From positions 1 to 54,845 of the forward strand of contig CAJYGB010000011.1 of assembly GCA_913774355.1 (NCBI GenBank): a stretch of 54,845 nt of DNA, written 5' to 3'. This document shows, piece after piece, positions 1-8,346 of this stretch. The position numbers and the translations under genes were made by a program. Position 1 is the stretch's first letter. Each line of letters opens with the position of its first letter. The notes beneath the pieces are model-generated. The model had not been told where the DNA came from, made no database searches, and saw only the letters and a list, made by a program, of their open reading frames with translations. This stretch comes from an uncultured Chryseobacterium sp. (GTDB taxonomy: Bacteria; Bacteroidota; Bacteroidia; Flavobacteriales; Weeksellaceae).

Positions 1-5
1 TTCAT

Positions 6-428
6 TTGAAAAATAAAGTGCAGATGTTATTGGTCATGAAAAAAAGTGAAACCCCATTGAGCAAAGAAGCATTGGCGAAAATGTTGCACATCAATCACAA
101 TACCGCTCAAAAATGGCGCACAAAGTATTGCAATGAAGGGATTGAGGGACTTTTATCTGATGGGAGAATTGGTTTCAAGCCATCAATCATCAGTGAAGAA
201 TTGCATCAGGCCATCGAAAAACGCCTGCATTCACCTAAAGACGCCTTCACTTCGTATATTGATTTAATTGAATGGATTACAGAAAATTACATGCCTTCAG
301 GAATCAATTATCAAACTATCAATAGCTATGTAAAACGAAATTTTGGAGCAAAAATAAAAGTAGCACGTAAAAGCCACATTAAAAAGGATGAAGAAGCGGT
401 TGATTCTTTTAAAAAAACTTCAATCTAA
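6..428 (+). CDS. IS630 family transposase, N-terminal frame (DNA-binding part)
   Basis: This frame encodes the DNA-binding half of an IS630 transposase: a helix-turn-helix around residues 18-50 (SKEALAKMLHINHNTAQKW) and a winged-helix-like segment to about residue 120. The frame is open to the window edge, so the true start may lie upstream; the TTG at 6 is only the first candidate inside the window. It ends TTT AAA AAA ACT..TAA. A -1 slip on the seven A's at 411-417 reads on as AAC TTC AAT CTA and joins the catalytic frame starting near 440 without a stop. Such slippage is a known way IS630 elements make full-length transposase. Mutation of a once continuous gene is the alternative. Confidence 0.8.
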   Translation: MKNKVQMLLVMKKSETPLSKEALAKMLHINHNTAQKWRTKYCNEGIEGLLSDGRIGFKPSIISEELHQAIEKRLHSPKDAFTSYIDLIEWITENYMPSGINYQTINSYVKRNFGAKIKVARKSHIKKDEEAVDSFKKTSI

Positions 429-439
429 TTCTTGAAAAT

Positions 440-976
440 ATGTTGAAAAATGCAAGTGAAGAATTTTCGAGTTTTAATCTGTATGTTGAGGATGAGAGCC
501 GGTTTGGTTTGTTTACCCGAACCGGAAAATCACTTACTGCAAAAGGCGTAAAACCCATTTGCACGTATCAGAATATTTTTAAGTCTACCTATATTTTTGG
601 TGCGTTTTCGCCCTATAACGGTGATAGTCTGGTGATGGAACTCGCTAATTGCAATGGCGAGAATTTCCAAATTTTCCTGAATGAATTATCAAAAATGAAC
701 CCTGCAGCATTCAAAGTAATGATTTTAGATAATGGTGCTTTCCACAAAGTGAAATCGCTGATCATCCCCAAAAACATTGCTTTATTGTTTCTTCCACCAT
801 ATTCCCCGGAATTGAATCCGGCTGAATTGGTTTGGCTTCAAATGAAAAGAAAAATGACTCATAAAATTTATAAAACAATGGAAGAACTCAAAACCGAAAT
901 AAGCAAAATTGTGAAAAATCTAATCACCAGGGAACTGATTATCGACCTTTGTGGTTTTGACTACTTTTTCAAGTAA
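440..976 (+). CDS. IS630 family transposase, C-terminal DDE frame
   Basis: This frame holds the DDE superendonuclease domain. The acidic triad is visible: Asp in YVEDESRFG near residue 17, Asp in MILDNGAFH near residue 97, and Glu in PPYSPELNPAE near residue 128. It ends LIIDLCGFDYFFK. The ATG at 440 is probably not the biological start, because the frame is open back to the A7 run at 411-417 and the product is expected as a -1 frameshift fusion with the preceding frame (joined sequence ..SFKKNFNLILENMLKN..). All catalytic residues are present, so the element may still be active if its missing left end is intact. Confidence 0.82.
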   Translation: MLKNASEEFSSFNLYVEDESRFGLFTRTGKSLTAKGVKPICTYQNIFKSTYIFGAFSPYNGDSLVMELANCNGENFQIFLNELSKMNPAAFKVMILDNGAFHKVKSLIIPKNIALLFLPPYSPELNPAELVWLQMKRKMTHKIYKTMEELKTEISKIVKNLITRELIIDLCGFDYFFK

Positions 977-1005
977 ATTAGACTATTGTATATATATAAT
1001 TGGTA

Positions 1006-1528
1006 TAAATTGTATGTTTTCCAATAATTCGTTTTCAGAGTACTTTGCACACCAACGTTTTATGGCCGTGGTTCCATCAAATGAATTAGCCGCAACCACA
1101 AAGCTGTCCAAAAGGTTTCCCAAAGTGTCTACAATATAGAATCGCTTTCTTCCTTTAATAAGTTTCCCTCCGTCAACACCGATATTCTCTGTACTTGTAG
1201 AGGAGTTTTTGGTAGTCTGGCTGTCAATTATTGCCGTGGTGGGCTGCCAATCCTTTTCCTCCATCAAGCGGTTATTTGCTATCAGTAACCGGTTGATGTT
1301 ATCCCAGGTTCTATCTTTTACCCATTTTCAATAATACCAGTAAACCGTTTGCCAGCACGGAAACTCTCCTGGAATATCACACCATACACAGCCGTTTTTG
1401 GTGAGATAAAAAATGGCATTTATTATTTCATACAAATTCCATTTGCTTTTTCTTTTTACCGGTAGGATATTTTTTATAACTTGCCAGCTCTTGGCAGAAA
1501 GGTCTGAACTATATGTTTTTATTCGCAT
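1006..1528 (-). pseudogene. IS5 family transposase, nonsense mutation and 3' truncation
   Basis: Reading from 1528 leftward, the first 66 codons give the DUF4096-like N terminus of an IS5 transposase (SDLSAKSWQVIKNILP, then CVWCDIPGEFPCWQTVYWYY). An in-frame TGA at 1328-1330 follows, where relatives usually have Arg. The same frame then continues as KWVKDRTWDNINRLL and into the DDE region with AIIDSQTTKNS and GVDGGKLIKGRKR. It is therefore one gene with one nonsense codon and not two genes. The C-terminal catalytic portion is lost at the IS630 junction near 1005. The gene is dead. Confidence 0.82.
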
Positions 1529-1585
1529 TTAAACAATATAAAACCTTTCTGCCTTTTTTCAAAATAAATAACTCAAACAGCTTCT
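1006..1585 (-). mobile_element. IS5-type element, truncated by the IS630 insertion
   Basis: The outer end carries the terminal sequence TCAAACAGCTTCT at 1573-1585, which lies upstream of the transposase N terminus. The same 13 bases end an IS5 remnant at 8309-8321, downstream of its transposase C terminus, in the orientation expected of the opposite inverted repeat. The left part, encoding the transposase C terminus, is absent because the IS630 element begins at 1005. The two remnants are in opposite orientation and probably descend from different copies. Confidence 0.75.
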
Positions 1586-1594
1586 TAGAATTTT

Positions 1595-2017
1595 TTAAAA
1601 CCTTGTCGTATCACTTCCCGACAAGCCGGTCATCCTCAGGCCATATTTCCAATTGACATAAGCGAAAACCTGATAGAGCTTATATTCAAACCTTAACCCG
1701 TATTTTTCTTTCGGGTCATAATCAATAGATGACTCGATCACATTGCGGTACCGTCCGGAAAAATAATACGAGTTCCATTCTGCGACAAGCTGCGTATTTC
1801 TGTTCTTTAAATAAGATTCCGTATACTGGCTGATCGGCTTGGCCACTGCATTCAGGAAATAATCGAACTGGGTGTCGATCACCGTAAGATCCCATTCTCC
1901 GTCTTCATTTTTGGAAGGTTTCAGTTCATTCTTCTCCTTATCACCTGCAGAAGACAACTGTGCCGAGCAGTTAAACGTAAGTAAGGAAACCATTAAGAGG
2001 ACGATTGCATTTTTCAT
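1595..2017 (-). CDS. DUF6146-like exported protein
   Basis: The product is 140 aa with an N-terminal hydrophobic export signal (residues 1-15) followed by NCSAQ. The cysteine could be lipidated, although NC is a poor lipobox, or a signal peptidase I could cut after SA. The mature part contains TQFDYFLNAVAKPISQYTESYLKNRN and an aromatic-rich tail ending FAYVNWKYGLRMTG, which I match to the uncharacterised DUF6146 family of Flavobacteriia. It lies after the terminator of the secreted nuclease gene on the same strand, so it is probably transcribed separately. The function is unknown. Confidence 0.65.
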   Translation of the reverse strand: MKNAIVLLMVSLLTFNCSAQLSSAGDKEKNELKPSKNEDGEWDLTVIDTQFDYFLNAVAKPISQYTESYLKNRNTQLVAEWNSYYFSGRYRNVIESSIDYDPKEKYGLRFEYKLYQVFAYVNWKYGLRMTGLSGSDTTRF

Positions 2018-2030
2018 ATCCGGAAATTAT

Positions 2031-2056
2031 AAAAAAAGACACTCAAAATGAGTGCC
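2031..2056 (-). terminator. Rho-independent terminator after the secreted nuclease gene
   Basis: On the minus strand GGCACTCA - TTT - TGAGTGTC (one G-U pair) forms an 8-bp stem followed by seven T's. It sits between the nuclease stop at 2065 and the DUF6146 start at 2017. Confidence 0.8.
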
Positions 2057-2064
2057 TTAAATTT

Positions 2065-3255
2065 TTAGGGTTCCTTCTGGAGAACGACAAACGCCGGGAA
2101 GTGGTCGCTGTATCCTCCGGTAAACTGATCCCCGTTCCAGGACCGGAAAGGATAACCTTTATAATTTCCTTCTTTGTTTACCAGATAAGACGGTGCAAAG
2201 ATTTCTGCTTTATACACGGAGTAGTCTTTTGTCACCTGATCCGAGATTAAGTTTTTAGATACGATAATCTGGTCGAATAAGTTCGGGGCATCCTGATAAG
2301 CCAGTGAAGCAACTCCTTTTTTGTACAAAGGATACATCAAGTTTAAATAAGGATTGGCATCGCTGAGGTCTTTCGGGCTGGGCTGGGCTTTAAGGTAGTT
2401 TTTCAAGCTTGAGCTTACCGGATCGTCGTTAAAGTCGCCCATCGCAAATAATTTTGTAGAAGGGTCGGCTGCCCTTACGCTGTCCATCTGTTGCTTCAGC
2501 AAAGCGGCGGCTGCATTCCTTTTCGGTAATGAGGCGGCTTCACCACCCCTTCTTGAAGGCCAGTGGTTCATGAAGAAAGCTACTTTTTCGTTATCCAGAA
2601 ATCCTGTTACCACCAGAATATCTCTTGTATATTCTCTTCTGCCGTCTTCACCGAAGACTTTCAGTTCTTTTTTCAATGAGTTGGTAGGTGTAAATCTTCT
2701 CTTCTGGTAAATAAGGGCAACATCAATTCCTCTGTAATCGTAAGAATTGTAGTGGATAATTCCGTAATCGTATTTTTTTAAGGCCGGTTCATTGATGAGA
2801 TCCTGGATTACCTGTCTGTTTTCAACCTCAATAAGGCCTACCACCGCCGGAGCGGTTTTGGTATATTGTGCTCCCAATTCGGAAATTACTTTTGCCTCGT
2901 TAGCCAATTTAGCTTTGTAAACTTTTGTATTGTAATTCTTGGCACTTTTAGGGGTAAACTCTTCTGAGCCGCCTTGGTATCTTACCACTTTTTTTCCAAT
3001 TAAAGCGCCGTCGCTCCAAGGTCCGTCATATTTTTCAGCTTCCAGAAACTTTACGGAATCAAGCGGAATGCTTCTGTGAAAAGCCGGATTTTTGATGTCT
3101 TTGGTCCCGTCGATATAATCTGCTGAGCGGATCGTATCCCAAAGGTTTTCAACATTCAAAAAACCTACGGTTGCTACCTTTCTCAGTTTGCCCTGCTGTT
3201 GTGAAAATGCCATTACCGAAAGAGCGATGGCAAAAAAACTCAAAAATTTCTTCAT
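2065..3255 (-). CDS. Secreted endonuclease/exonuclease/phosphatase family protein
   Basis: The product is 396 aa with a signal peptide (residues 1-18, ending AFSQ) and one EEP fold. The expected active-site motifs appear in order: FLNVENLWD at 32-40 (Asn/Glu metal site), GLIEVEN at 140-146, MNHWPSRRGGE at 229-239, GDFNDDP at 273-279 and the closing SDHFP near 383. The family cleaves phosphodiester or phosphomonoester bonds with a divalent metal. Secretion and the divergent TonB receptor plus DUF5689 lipoprotein next door suggest degradation of extracellular nucleic acid or a phosphoester for uptake. The substrate cannot be read from the sequence. A -7 element (TAAATTTG, minus strand, 3289-3296) lies just upstream of the start. 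Confidence 0.85.
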   Translation of the reverse strand: MKKFLSFFAIALSVMAFSQQQGKLRKVATVGFLNVENLWDTIRSADYIDGTKDIKNPAFHRSIPLDSVKFLEAEKYDGPWSDGALIGKKVVRYQGGSEEFTPKSAKNYNTKVYKAKLANEAKVISELGAQYTKTAPAVVGLIEVENRQVIQDLINEPALKKYDYGIIHYNSYDYRGIDVALIYQKRRFTPTNSLKKELKVFGEDGRREYTRDILVVTGFLDNEKVAFFMNHWPSRRGGEAASLPKRNAAAALLKQQMDSVRAADPSTKLFAMGDFNDDPVSSSLKNYLKAQPSPKDLSDANPYLNLMYPLYKKGVASLAYQDAPNLFDQIIVSKNLISDQVTKDYSVYKAEIFAPSYLVNKEGNYKGYPFRSWNGDQFTGGYSDHFPAFVVLQKEP

Positions 3256-3414
3256 TTTCTACGAGTTATATTAATACTATTTAATCTGCAAATTTACTTT
3301 TTTTTAACTGATTCCATTTTAAATATTTGTAAACTTAAAAGATGGTAATCCTGTTTTTTATCTATAATGATTCTTAAAAGTTTGCAATGTTAAGAAAAAA
3401 TAACCTTAAAAAAG

Positions 3415-3443
3415 TTGTAAATTATAAATTTTGACTAAATTTG
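3415..3443 (+). promoter_or_regulatory. Bacteroidota-type promoter of the TonB receptor operon
   Basis: TTG at 3415-3417 and TAAATTTG at 3436-3443 are 18 bp apart. They match the Bacteroidota primary sigma consensus and lie 63 bp before the ATG at 3507. Confidence 0.65.
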
Positions 3444-3506
3444 TCGCCCCAACTTTTAAACTGTTGAGAATTAACAAGAAAAGTATTTAAAAAAATAAAT
3501 ATACTC

Positions 3507-6398
3507 ATGATTAAAAAACTATCATTAGTCTCTTTATTTACTTTACTTCCAGCATCCTACTATTTTGCACAGACTACGGTCTCTGCCTATCTGAAGGATG
3601 CCGAAGGCAAGCCTGTTGAAAGGGCTGAAGTAGATATGAAAGGGAATGACAATGATGTAACGGCGGACAAAATCGGATACTTCCAGTTTGTAGACCTGAA
3701 GCCGGGGCATTACCAAATTGTGATTACCAAACCGAATTACGAAACCAAAGTAATGGAGTTTGATGTGATGGACAATGAGAAGAAAAAGGATTTAGGGACA
3801 ATCACCCTTTATTCTACACTTACAAGCGCGGATCAAGGTTTAGCTATTATTGACAATAGTGGTAGTGATGATGAAGACGGAAGCAGCGGACAGGCTTCTA
3901 CGGTTGGTTTGCTACAGTCTTCACAAGATGTTTTCAACAGAATAGCCAGCTTTGATTTGGGAGCTTATTGGTTTAGGCCAAGAGGTATCGACGGAAGAAC
4001 TTCTGAAAATATGATGAATGGTGTTTCTATGGTAAAATCGGACAATGGAAATGTAGACTTTTCTAACTGGGGCGGTCTTAATGAAATTGTGAGATATCCG
4101 GAAATTTTTTCAAATCATTCGCCTTCTGAATATGCTTTTGGAGGGGCAAGCGGAGTGATTTACAAAAATACGAAAGCCAGCGAATATAGAAAAGGATTTC
4201 AGGCTACTTATTCGATTACCAACAGAAATTACCGTCAGAGAGTTTCTTTAAGGTATACCTCCGGAATGAGTAAAAAAGGCTGGGCATTTACCGTAATGGG
4301 TGCTAAGAGATGGGCAGAAGAAGGTATTCAGGAAGGTACATTTTATGATGCTTACGGTACTTATTTAGGAGTAGAAAAAAGGTTTAGTGATAATCATACG
4401 ATTACTTTAAATGCTTTTGCATCTCCATACAGAAGATCTACCTCGAGTGCAAGTACTCAGGAAGTCTATGATTACAGAGGCGTACATTATAACTCTTACT
4501 GGGGATGGCAAGACGGAGAAAAGAGAAGCGAAAGGGTAAGGAAAGGATTCCAGCCGATCTTCCAGCTACAGGATTTCTGGAAAATTAATAAAAAGTCGAA
4601 TTTATGGACTTCAGTTTCCTACCAGTTTGGTAAAGACAAAGGTTCCCGATTGGATTGGCAGAATGCACAGAACCCTTCACCTACCTATTACAAAAAATTA
4701 CCAAGCTACTATTTAAACAGTATTATTTACAGCCAATATCACAATAATACTCCTGCAGCCAATTATGATCTGCTGATGCAGGGTTATCAGGCAGCCAATG
4801 AAAATTGGATGAACAATAATCAGGATGTTACTCAGGTTAATTGGGCATCATTATATGCTTCAAATCAAGCAAATGATGTTGTAGATCAGGCTGAAATGTT
4901 TAAGAGATTTGGTCTTACAGGAAAGCGATCTAAATATTTCTTAGTTAATGACGTAAGTGATGACAAAATACTTAATGCAGCTACACATTATACATATAAC
5001 TTTAACGATAAAACGAGATTTTTATTAAATGTCTCTTATCAGAACTTTAAGTCAGAATACTATAGGGAAATTAATGATTTGTTGGGTGGAGATTACGCTT
5101 TAAACGTTGATCCTTATGCGGATGCAAACAAAGCCGGATCATCAGGTTTATACAATATGAATGATTCTCAGCTGGCTAAACAGGTAGGTGATAAAATTAA
5201 CTACGATTATATTCTAAGAAGGCAGGAGGTAAAAGTAAATCCGGGATTGAAATTATCTACAGGACAATTTGATATTTTCGTAAGTGGTTTGTTTGGGTAC
5301 TCTACATCTAGCAGAGAAGGATTATTCCAAAATTATTTATATCCTAACAATTCTTTCGGAGAAAGTAAAGACTATAATTATTGGAATTATGGCTTAAAAG
5401 GACAAATCATTTACAGGCTTAACGGTAGAAATTTCTTCGTTTATAATGGGGCATATTTCTCGCAGGCTCCCTTCTTAGAAGATATTTTTATCAATCCAAG
5501 AGGGAATAACTATGCCGTTCCCAATATTAAAAATGCTGTGGTAAGTGCCAATGACTTAAGCTATGTTATTTCTACTCCGTTCTTAAAATTAAGAGCAACC
5601 GGATATATAGTAAATACGCAAAACGACACCAACGTTCAGCGATTCTTTGCTGATGGTTTGGTTCTTAATGTTTCTGAAGCGGATACCGGAACAGAAGATA
5701 AGACCGCCAGCGCATTTGTTACCCAAACCATGTCTAATGTGAATAAGAGAAATATGGGAGCGGAGTTAGGGGTAGACGTAAAAGTTTTACCTACACTTTC
5801 ATTGCAGGGTGTAGCAAGCTGGGGAGATTACCGATATACGAACAATCCCAATGTATATGTTTCTTCTGACGTAATGGCTGCTCCTTATGCAAATTTAGGT
5901 ACAGCATACATTAAAGATTTCAAAGTTGGAGGTACGGCACAAAAAGCTTTTTCTGCAGGATTTAGATATAATTCACCAAAATACTGGTGGTTTGGTGCAA
6001 GCTGGAATTATCTTGATGATAACAATCTTGATCCATCCGCAATCCTTCGTACAAATGAATTTATTCAGAATAATAACAGTAGTACGCCATTCGTAAATCT
6101 TGATGATCCGAAAATTGAACGTTATATGCAACAGGTAAAATTACCTTCGTCATTCTTTGTAAATGCAAACGTTGGGAAATCTTGGATAATCGGTAAATAT
6201 TATGTGTTGATTTCAGGATCGGTAAATAATATTCTTGATAACAGAAAATACATTACAGGAGGTTTTGAACAAATCAGAAGTGCGAATGGAAATGTAGATT
6301 TTGAGAATGATTACAACAGCAAATACCCTAATTTTGCACCTAAATACTGGTATACACAGGGGCGTTCATATTTTGTAAACTTACAGGTTAGATTCTAA
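3507..6398 (+). CDS. TonB-dependent outer membrane receptor with carboxypeptidase-like N domain
   Basis: The product is 963 aa. A signal peptide (1-22) is followed by a carboxypeptidase-regulatory-like beta-sandwich (about 25-105, TVSAYLKDAEGKPVERAEV), an acidic Ser/Gly linker (115-130), a plug region (about 135-240, with RPRGIDGRTSENMMNGV) and a long beta-barrel ending in the aromatic strand SYFVNLQVRF. This is the usual SusC-like layout, but the partner gene is a DUF5689 lipoprotein and not a SusD. It imports a ligand across the outer membrane using TonB energy. With the secreted nuclease divergent to it, I infer uptake of nucleic acid breakdown products or a phosphorylated compound. The downstream lipoprotein gene starts 30 bp after its stop. 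Confidence 0.88.
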   Translation: MIKKLSLVSLFTLLPASYYFAQTTVSAYLKDAEGKPVERAEVDMKGNDNDVTADKIGYFQFVDLKPGHYQIVITKPNYETKVMEFDVMDNEKKKDLGTITLYSTLTSADQGLAIIDNSGSDDEDGSSGQASTVGLLQSSQDVFNRIASFDLGAYWFRPRGIDGRTSENMMNGVSMVKSDNGNVDFSNWGGLNEIVRYPEIFSNHSPSEYAFGGASGVIYKNTKASEYRKGFQATYSITNRNYRQRVSLRYTSGMSKKGWAFTVMGAKRWAEEGIQEGTFYDAYGTYLGVEKRFSDNHTITLNAFASPYRRSTSSASTQEVYDYRGVHYNSYWGWQDGEKRSERVRKGFQPIFQLQDFWKINKKSNLWTSVSYQFGKDKGSRLDWQNAQNPSPTYYKKLPSYYLNSIIYSQYHNNTPAANYDLLMQGYQAANENWMNNNQDVTQVNWASLYASNQANDVVDQAEMFKRFGLTGKRSKYFLVNDVSDDKILNAATHYTYNFNDKTRFLLNVSYQNFKSEYYREINDLLGGDYALNVDPYADANKAGSSGLYNMNDSQLAKQVGDKINYDYILRRQEVKVNPGLKLSTGQFDIFVSGLFGYSTSSREGLFQNYLYPNNSFGESKDYNYWNYGLKGQIIYRLNGRNFFVYNGAYFSQAPFLEDIFINPRGNNYAVPNIKNAVVSANDLSYVISTPFLKLRATGYIVNTQNDTNVQRFFADGLVLNVSEADTGTEDKTASAFVTQTMSNVNKRNMGAELGVDVKVLPTLSLQGVASWGDYRYTNNPNVYVSSDVMAAPYANLGTAYIKDFKVGGTAQKAFSAGFRYNSPKYWWFGASWNYLDDNNLDPSAILRTNEFIQNNNSSTPFVNLDDPKIERYMQQVKLPSSFFVNANVGKSWIIGKYYVLISGSVNNILDNRKYITGGFEQIRSANGNVDFENDYNSKYPNFAPKYWYTQGRSYFVNLQVRF

Positions 6399-6428
6399 TA
6401 AAAAATTAACAAACAGAAATAATAAAAA

Positions 6429-7775
6429 ATGAATATAAAGAATTTCTTAAAAATTAGCTTAGGTGTGGCTGTATTAGGAGCTACCCAGCTTTCATGTATC
6501 CATGATGACAAATGGAATGCACCGGAGATTGTATGCAATAATAAATTCAGTGCTCCAACAATGTCTATGGCAGATTTTGTAGCATTATCGCCTTCGTCAG
6601 GAGTATATACGGTTCCTGCGCAGGATGCAACACATCCGGAAGTTATTTTTGACGGATATGTTGTTTCTTCAGATGCTAACGGGAATTTTTATAAAACCCT
6701 TGTTTTCCAGGATAAGCCGCAAAACCCAACTGTTGGTTTGGTGGTAGGTATTAATAAGTCAATGAATTATACGGATTTTCCTGTAGGTGCGCATATCAGA
6801 ATCAGAGCGAATGGTATGGTATTGGGAAAATCTGCCGGGGTTATTACTTTGGGAGTAAAAGATCCTGATTTTGCAATCGGCAGAATTCCTGAATCTATTA
6901 TCAGCAGATTTATTGCAGGCGTTTGCAACGGAAACGGGTTGGATATTGCGACGATAGTTCCGCAAGAATTAAGCTTGGCAGATATTAAGAATGATAAATA
7001 TATCAACACGTTGGCTAAAGTAAAGAATGTTCAGTTTGTTGATGCTGAAGTTGGATTAAACCTAATGAATGTAGATGCTTCAGGAACAGCGGTAGATACA
7101 GACAGACACATCATTGATATTTACGGCACCCAGGCCACAGTAAGAACGGATGGTTTCTTTAAACCAACTTACAAAATCCCTAATACGAGCGGAGATATTA
7201 CTTTCATTGTGAGCAAATATAACAGTTCGTTTCAGAATGTAATCAGAGGAATCAGTGATATTGATTTTAAAAATCCTAGATTAACTCCTGCTACATTGAT
7301 ATTAAGCGAACCATTTGCCAATTTAACCGCAAATGCGTGGACAGCATATAATGTTTCAGGAACACAGGTTTGGGGAACTACCAATTTCGGTAATCCTGCA
7401 CCGTCTGCATACATTAGTGGTTTAGGTTCTGTAAATGAAGACTGGTTAATCTCAAAATCGCTTTCATTATCCGGTGCTACAGCTGCAAAACTCTATTTTG
7501 AAAGTGATGTAAGATATGCAGGAAATCCATTACAGGTTTTAATTACAACCGACACATATTCAGGTGGAAATCCAAATACTTTAAATTGGGTCCCGCTTAA
7601 TGCTTATGTGGATACGGATATTGCGTCTTTTGGAGGATTCGTAGGTTCAGGATTAGTAGATCTAAGTCCTTATCTTAATCAAAATATAAGGATTGCATTT
7701 AAGTATACCAATCCTTCGGCTAATACTGCAAGTGCAGTGGAAATTGATAATGTGAAAGTTTTCAAAACGCCTTAA
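6429..7775 (+). CDS. DUF5689 lipoprotein with C-terminal jelly-roll (choice-of-anchor J) domain
   Basis: The product is 448 aa. The signal peptide ends at ATQLSC, giving a lipidated Cys23 followed by IHDDKW. Acidic residues at +4/+5 resemble the lipoprotein export signal described in Capnocytophaga and suggest surface exposure. Residues about 45-270 match DUF5689 (FDGYVVSSDANGNFYKTLVFQD, then IRANGMVLGK). The last 160 residues look like a galactose-binding-like jelly roll (EDWLISKSLSLSGATAAKLYFESD, IDNVKVF). Its position directly after the TonB receptor is that of a SusD-like surface partner, so it probably presents the ligand to the receptor. This role is inferred from position; the domain is not characterised. 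Confidence 0.8.
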   Translation: MNIKNFLKISLGVAVLGATQLSCIHDDKWNAPEIVCNNKFSAPTMSMADFVALSPSSGVYTVPAQDATHPEVIFDGYVVSSDANGNFYKTLVFQDKPQNPTVGLVVGINKSMNYTDFPVGAHIRIRANGMVLGKSAGVITLGVKDPDFAIGRIPESIISRFIAGVCNGNGLDIATIVPQELSLADIKNDKYINTLAKVKNVQFVDAEVGLNLMNVDASGTAVDTDRHIIDIYGTQATVRTDGFFKPTYKIPNTSGDITFIVSKYNSSFQNVIRGISDIDFKNPRLTPATLILSEPFANLTANAWTAYNVSGTQVWGTTNFGNPAPSAYISGLGSVNEDWLISKSLSLSGATAAKLYFESDVRYAGNPLQVLITTDTYSGGNPNTLNWVPLNAYVDTDIASFGGFVGSGLVDLSPYLNQNIRIAFKYTNPSANTASAVEIDNVKVFKTP

Positions 7776-7795
7776 AGAAAACAAATATTAAACAT

Positions 7796-7822
7796 AAAAC
7801 CCGCCAATCGGCGGGTTTTTTT
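7796..7822 (+). terminator. Rho-independent terminator
   Basis: AAAACCCGCC - AATC - GGCGGGTTTTTTT lies 21 bp after the DUF5689 stop and closes the receptor operon. Confidence 0.92.
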
Positions 7823-7982
7823 AGATTTTGTGGATATTATGGATATTTCTGTTCTTTACAGATGTATTAAGAATCATAGTAATAGAAGTTTGATGAATGA
7901 ATTCAATCATAAGCTCATGAAATCAGTTGAAAATTTATTATTTTAAAATGATTTATTAGGAAAGGCAATTGATTTTGAATAA
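7823..7982. other. Gene-poor stretch before the IS graveyard
   Basis: This AT-rich 160-bp segment holds only a 36-codon frame starting at an ATG near 7839, with no start signal or recognisable product. I see no trace of the missing part of the IS5 gene that continues at 8211, so material was probably deleted here. Confidence 0.4.
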
Positions 7983-8210
7983 TACCAATTATTTGTATAC
8001 AATGGTCTGATTCAATTGAAGAAGTAGTCAAAACCACAAAGGTCGATAATCAACTGAATGGGTTGTGTTCTTAATAAACTTTTGATTTCCCGTTCTATTT
8101 CTTTTACGATTATCTGTTTTGCCAGAGCCATATACAAATGATACTTATAGAGATTAACATTATAGCAAAATACAACCTAAAAATAGGCTATTTTTTAAAT
8201 ATAATTGGTA
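7983..8210 (-). mobile_element. 228-bp non-autonomous IS630 derivative (MITE-like)
   Basis: The ends are TACCAATTAT (7983-7992) and ATAATTGGTA (8201-8210), a perfect 10-bp inverted repeat including TA on each side. Bases 7983-8052, read on the minus strand, match 936-1005 of the IS630 element at the window start at 63 of 70 positions, and the first 31 coding-end bases are identical. The centre of the transposase is missing. A 39-codon frame (8131 to 8012, minus) runs from a new ATG into the transposase C terminus LIIDLCGFDYFF. The codons before that differ from the full copy, so the parent was a related and not identical IS630. Confidence 0.82.
8012..8131 (-). pseudogene. Remnant IS630 transposase C-terminal peptide (39 codons)
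   Basis: The frame starts ATG GCT CTG GCA and ends in LIIDLCGFDYFFN, matching the last residues of the transposase frame at 440-976. The preceding KEIEREIKSLLRTQP resembles the KTEISKIVKNLITR segment of the full copy. It lacks all catalytic residues. It is almost certainly a relic, although a short peptide could be made. Confidence 0.6.
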
Positions 8211-8321
8211 TTACAGAAGGTATTCCAAAGATTATAAAAGGAAAACTGAAAATGCAAATGTCTTTATTGTCATCGCAAACATCAGAAGACTAGTCAATAG
8301 AATTTAATTCAAACAGCTTCT
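8211..8321 (+). pseudogene. IS5 transposase C-terminal remnant with terminal repeat
   Basis: From 8215 the frame reads RRYSKDYKRKTENANVFIV and then IANIRRLVNRI before TAA at 8305-8307. This is the typical C terminus of IS5-family transposases. The IS end TCAAACAGCTTCT follows at 8309-8321. The upstream part of the gene is missing, and the IS630 derivative abuts it at 8210. Confidence 0.75.
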
Positions 8322-8346
8322 AAAAATCTAAATAATTAAAATTTCC

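Larger units (their letters stand above)
1..1005 (+). mobile_element. IS630-type insertion sequence, left end outside window
   Basis: The two transposase reading frames are followed by a right terminus ending ATAATTGGTA at 996-1005. The same terminus, with its TA dinucleotide, bounds a short derivative at 7983-8210, where the left and right ends are both visible as inverted repeats. TA target use fits the IS630/Tc1 group. The left end lies before the window. Right after base 1005 the sequence continues as an interrupted IS5-type transposase, so this element jumped into an older IS. Confidence 0.85.

Noticed and set aside
951..1139. Plus-strand frame across the IS630/IS5 junction
   Set aside because: It joins the transposase tail to antisense IS5 sequence and has no product of its own.
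2005..2250. 81-codon plus-strand frame opposite the nuclease gene
   Set aside because: It overlaps the terminator and the well-supported nuclease gene on the other strand.
1006..8321. A single inverted IS5 element split between 1006-1585 and 8211-8321
   Set aside because: The two pieces cover opposite ends of the transposase and could fit after an inversion, but the IS630 insertion points differ and no joining evidence is in the window. Separate copies are simpler.
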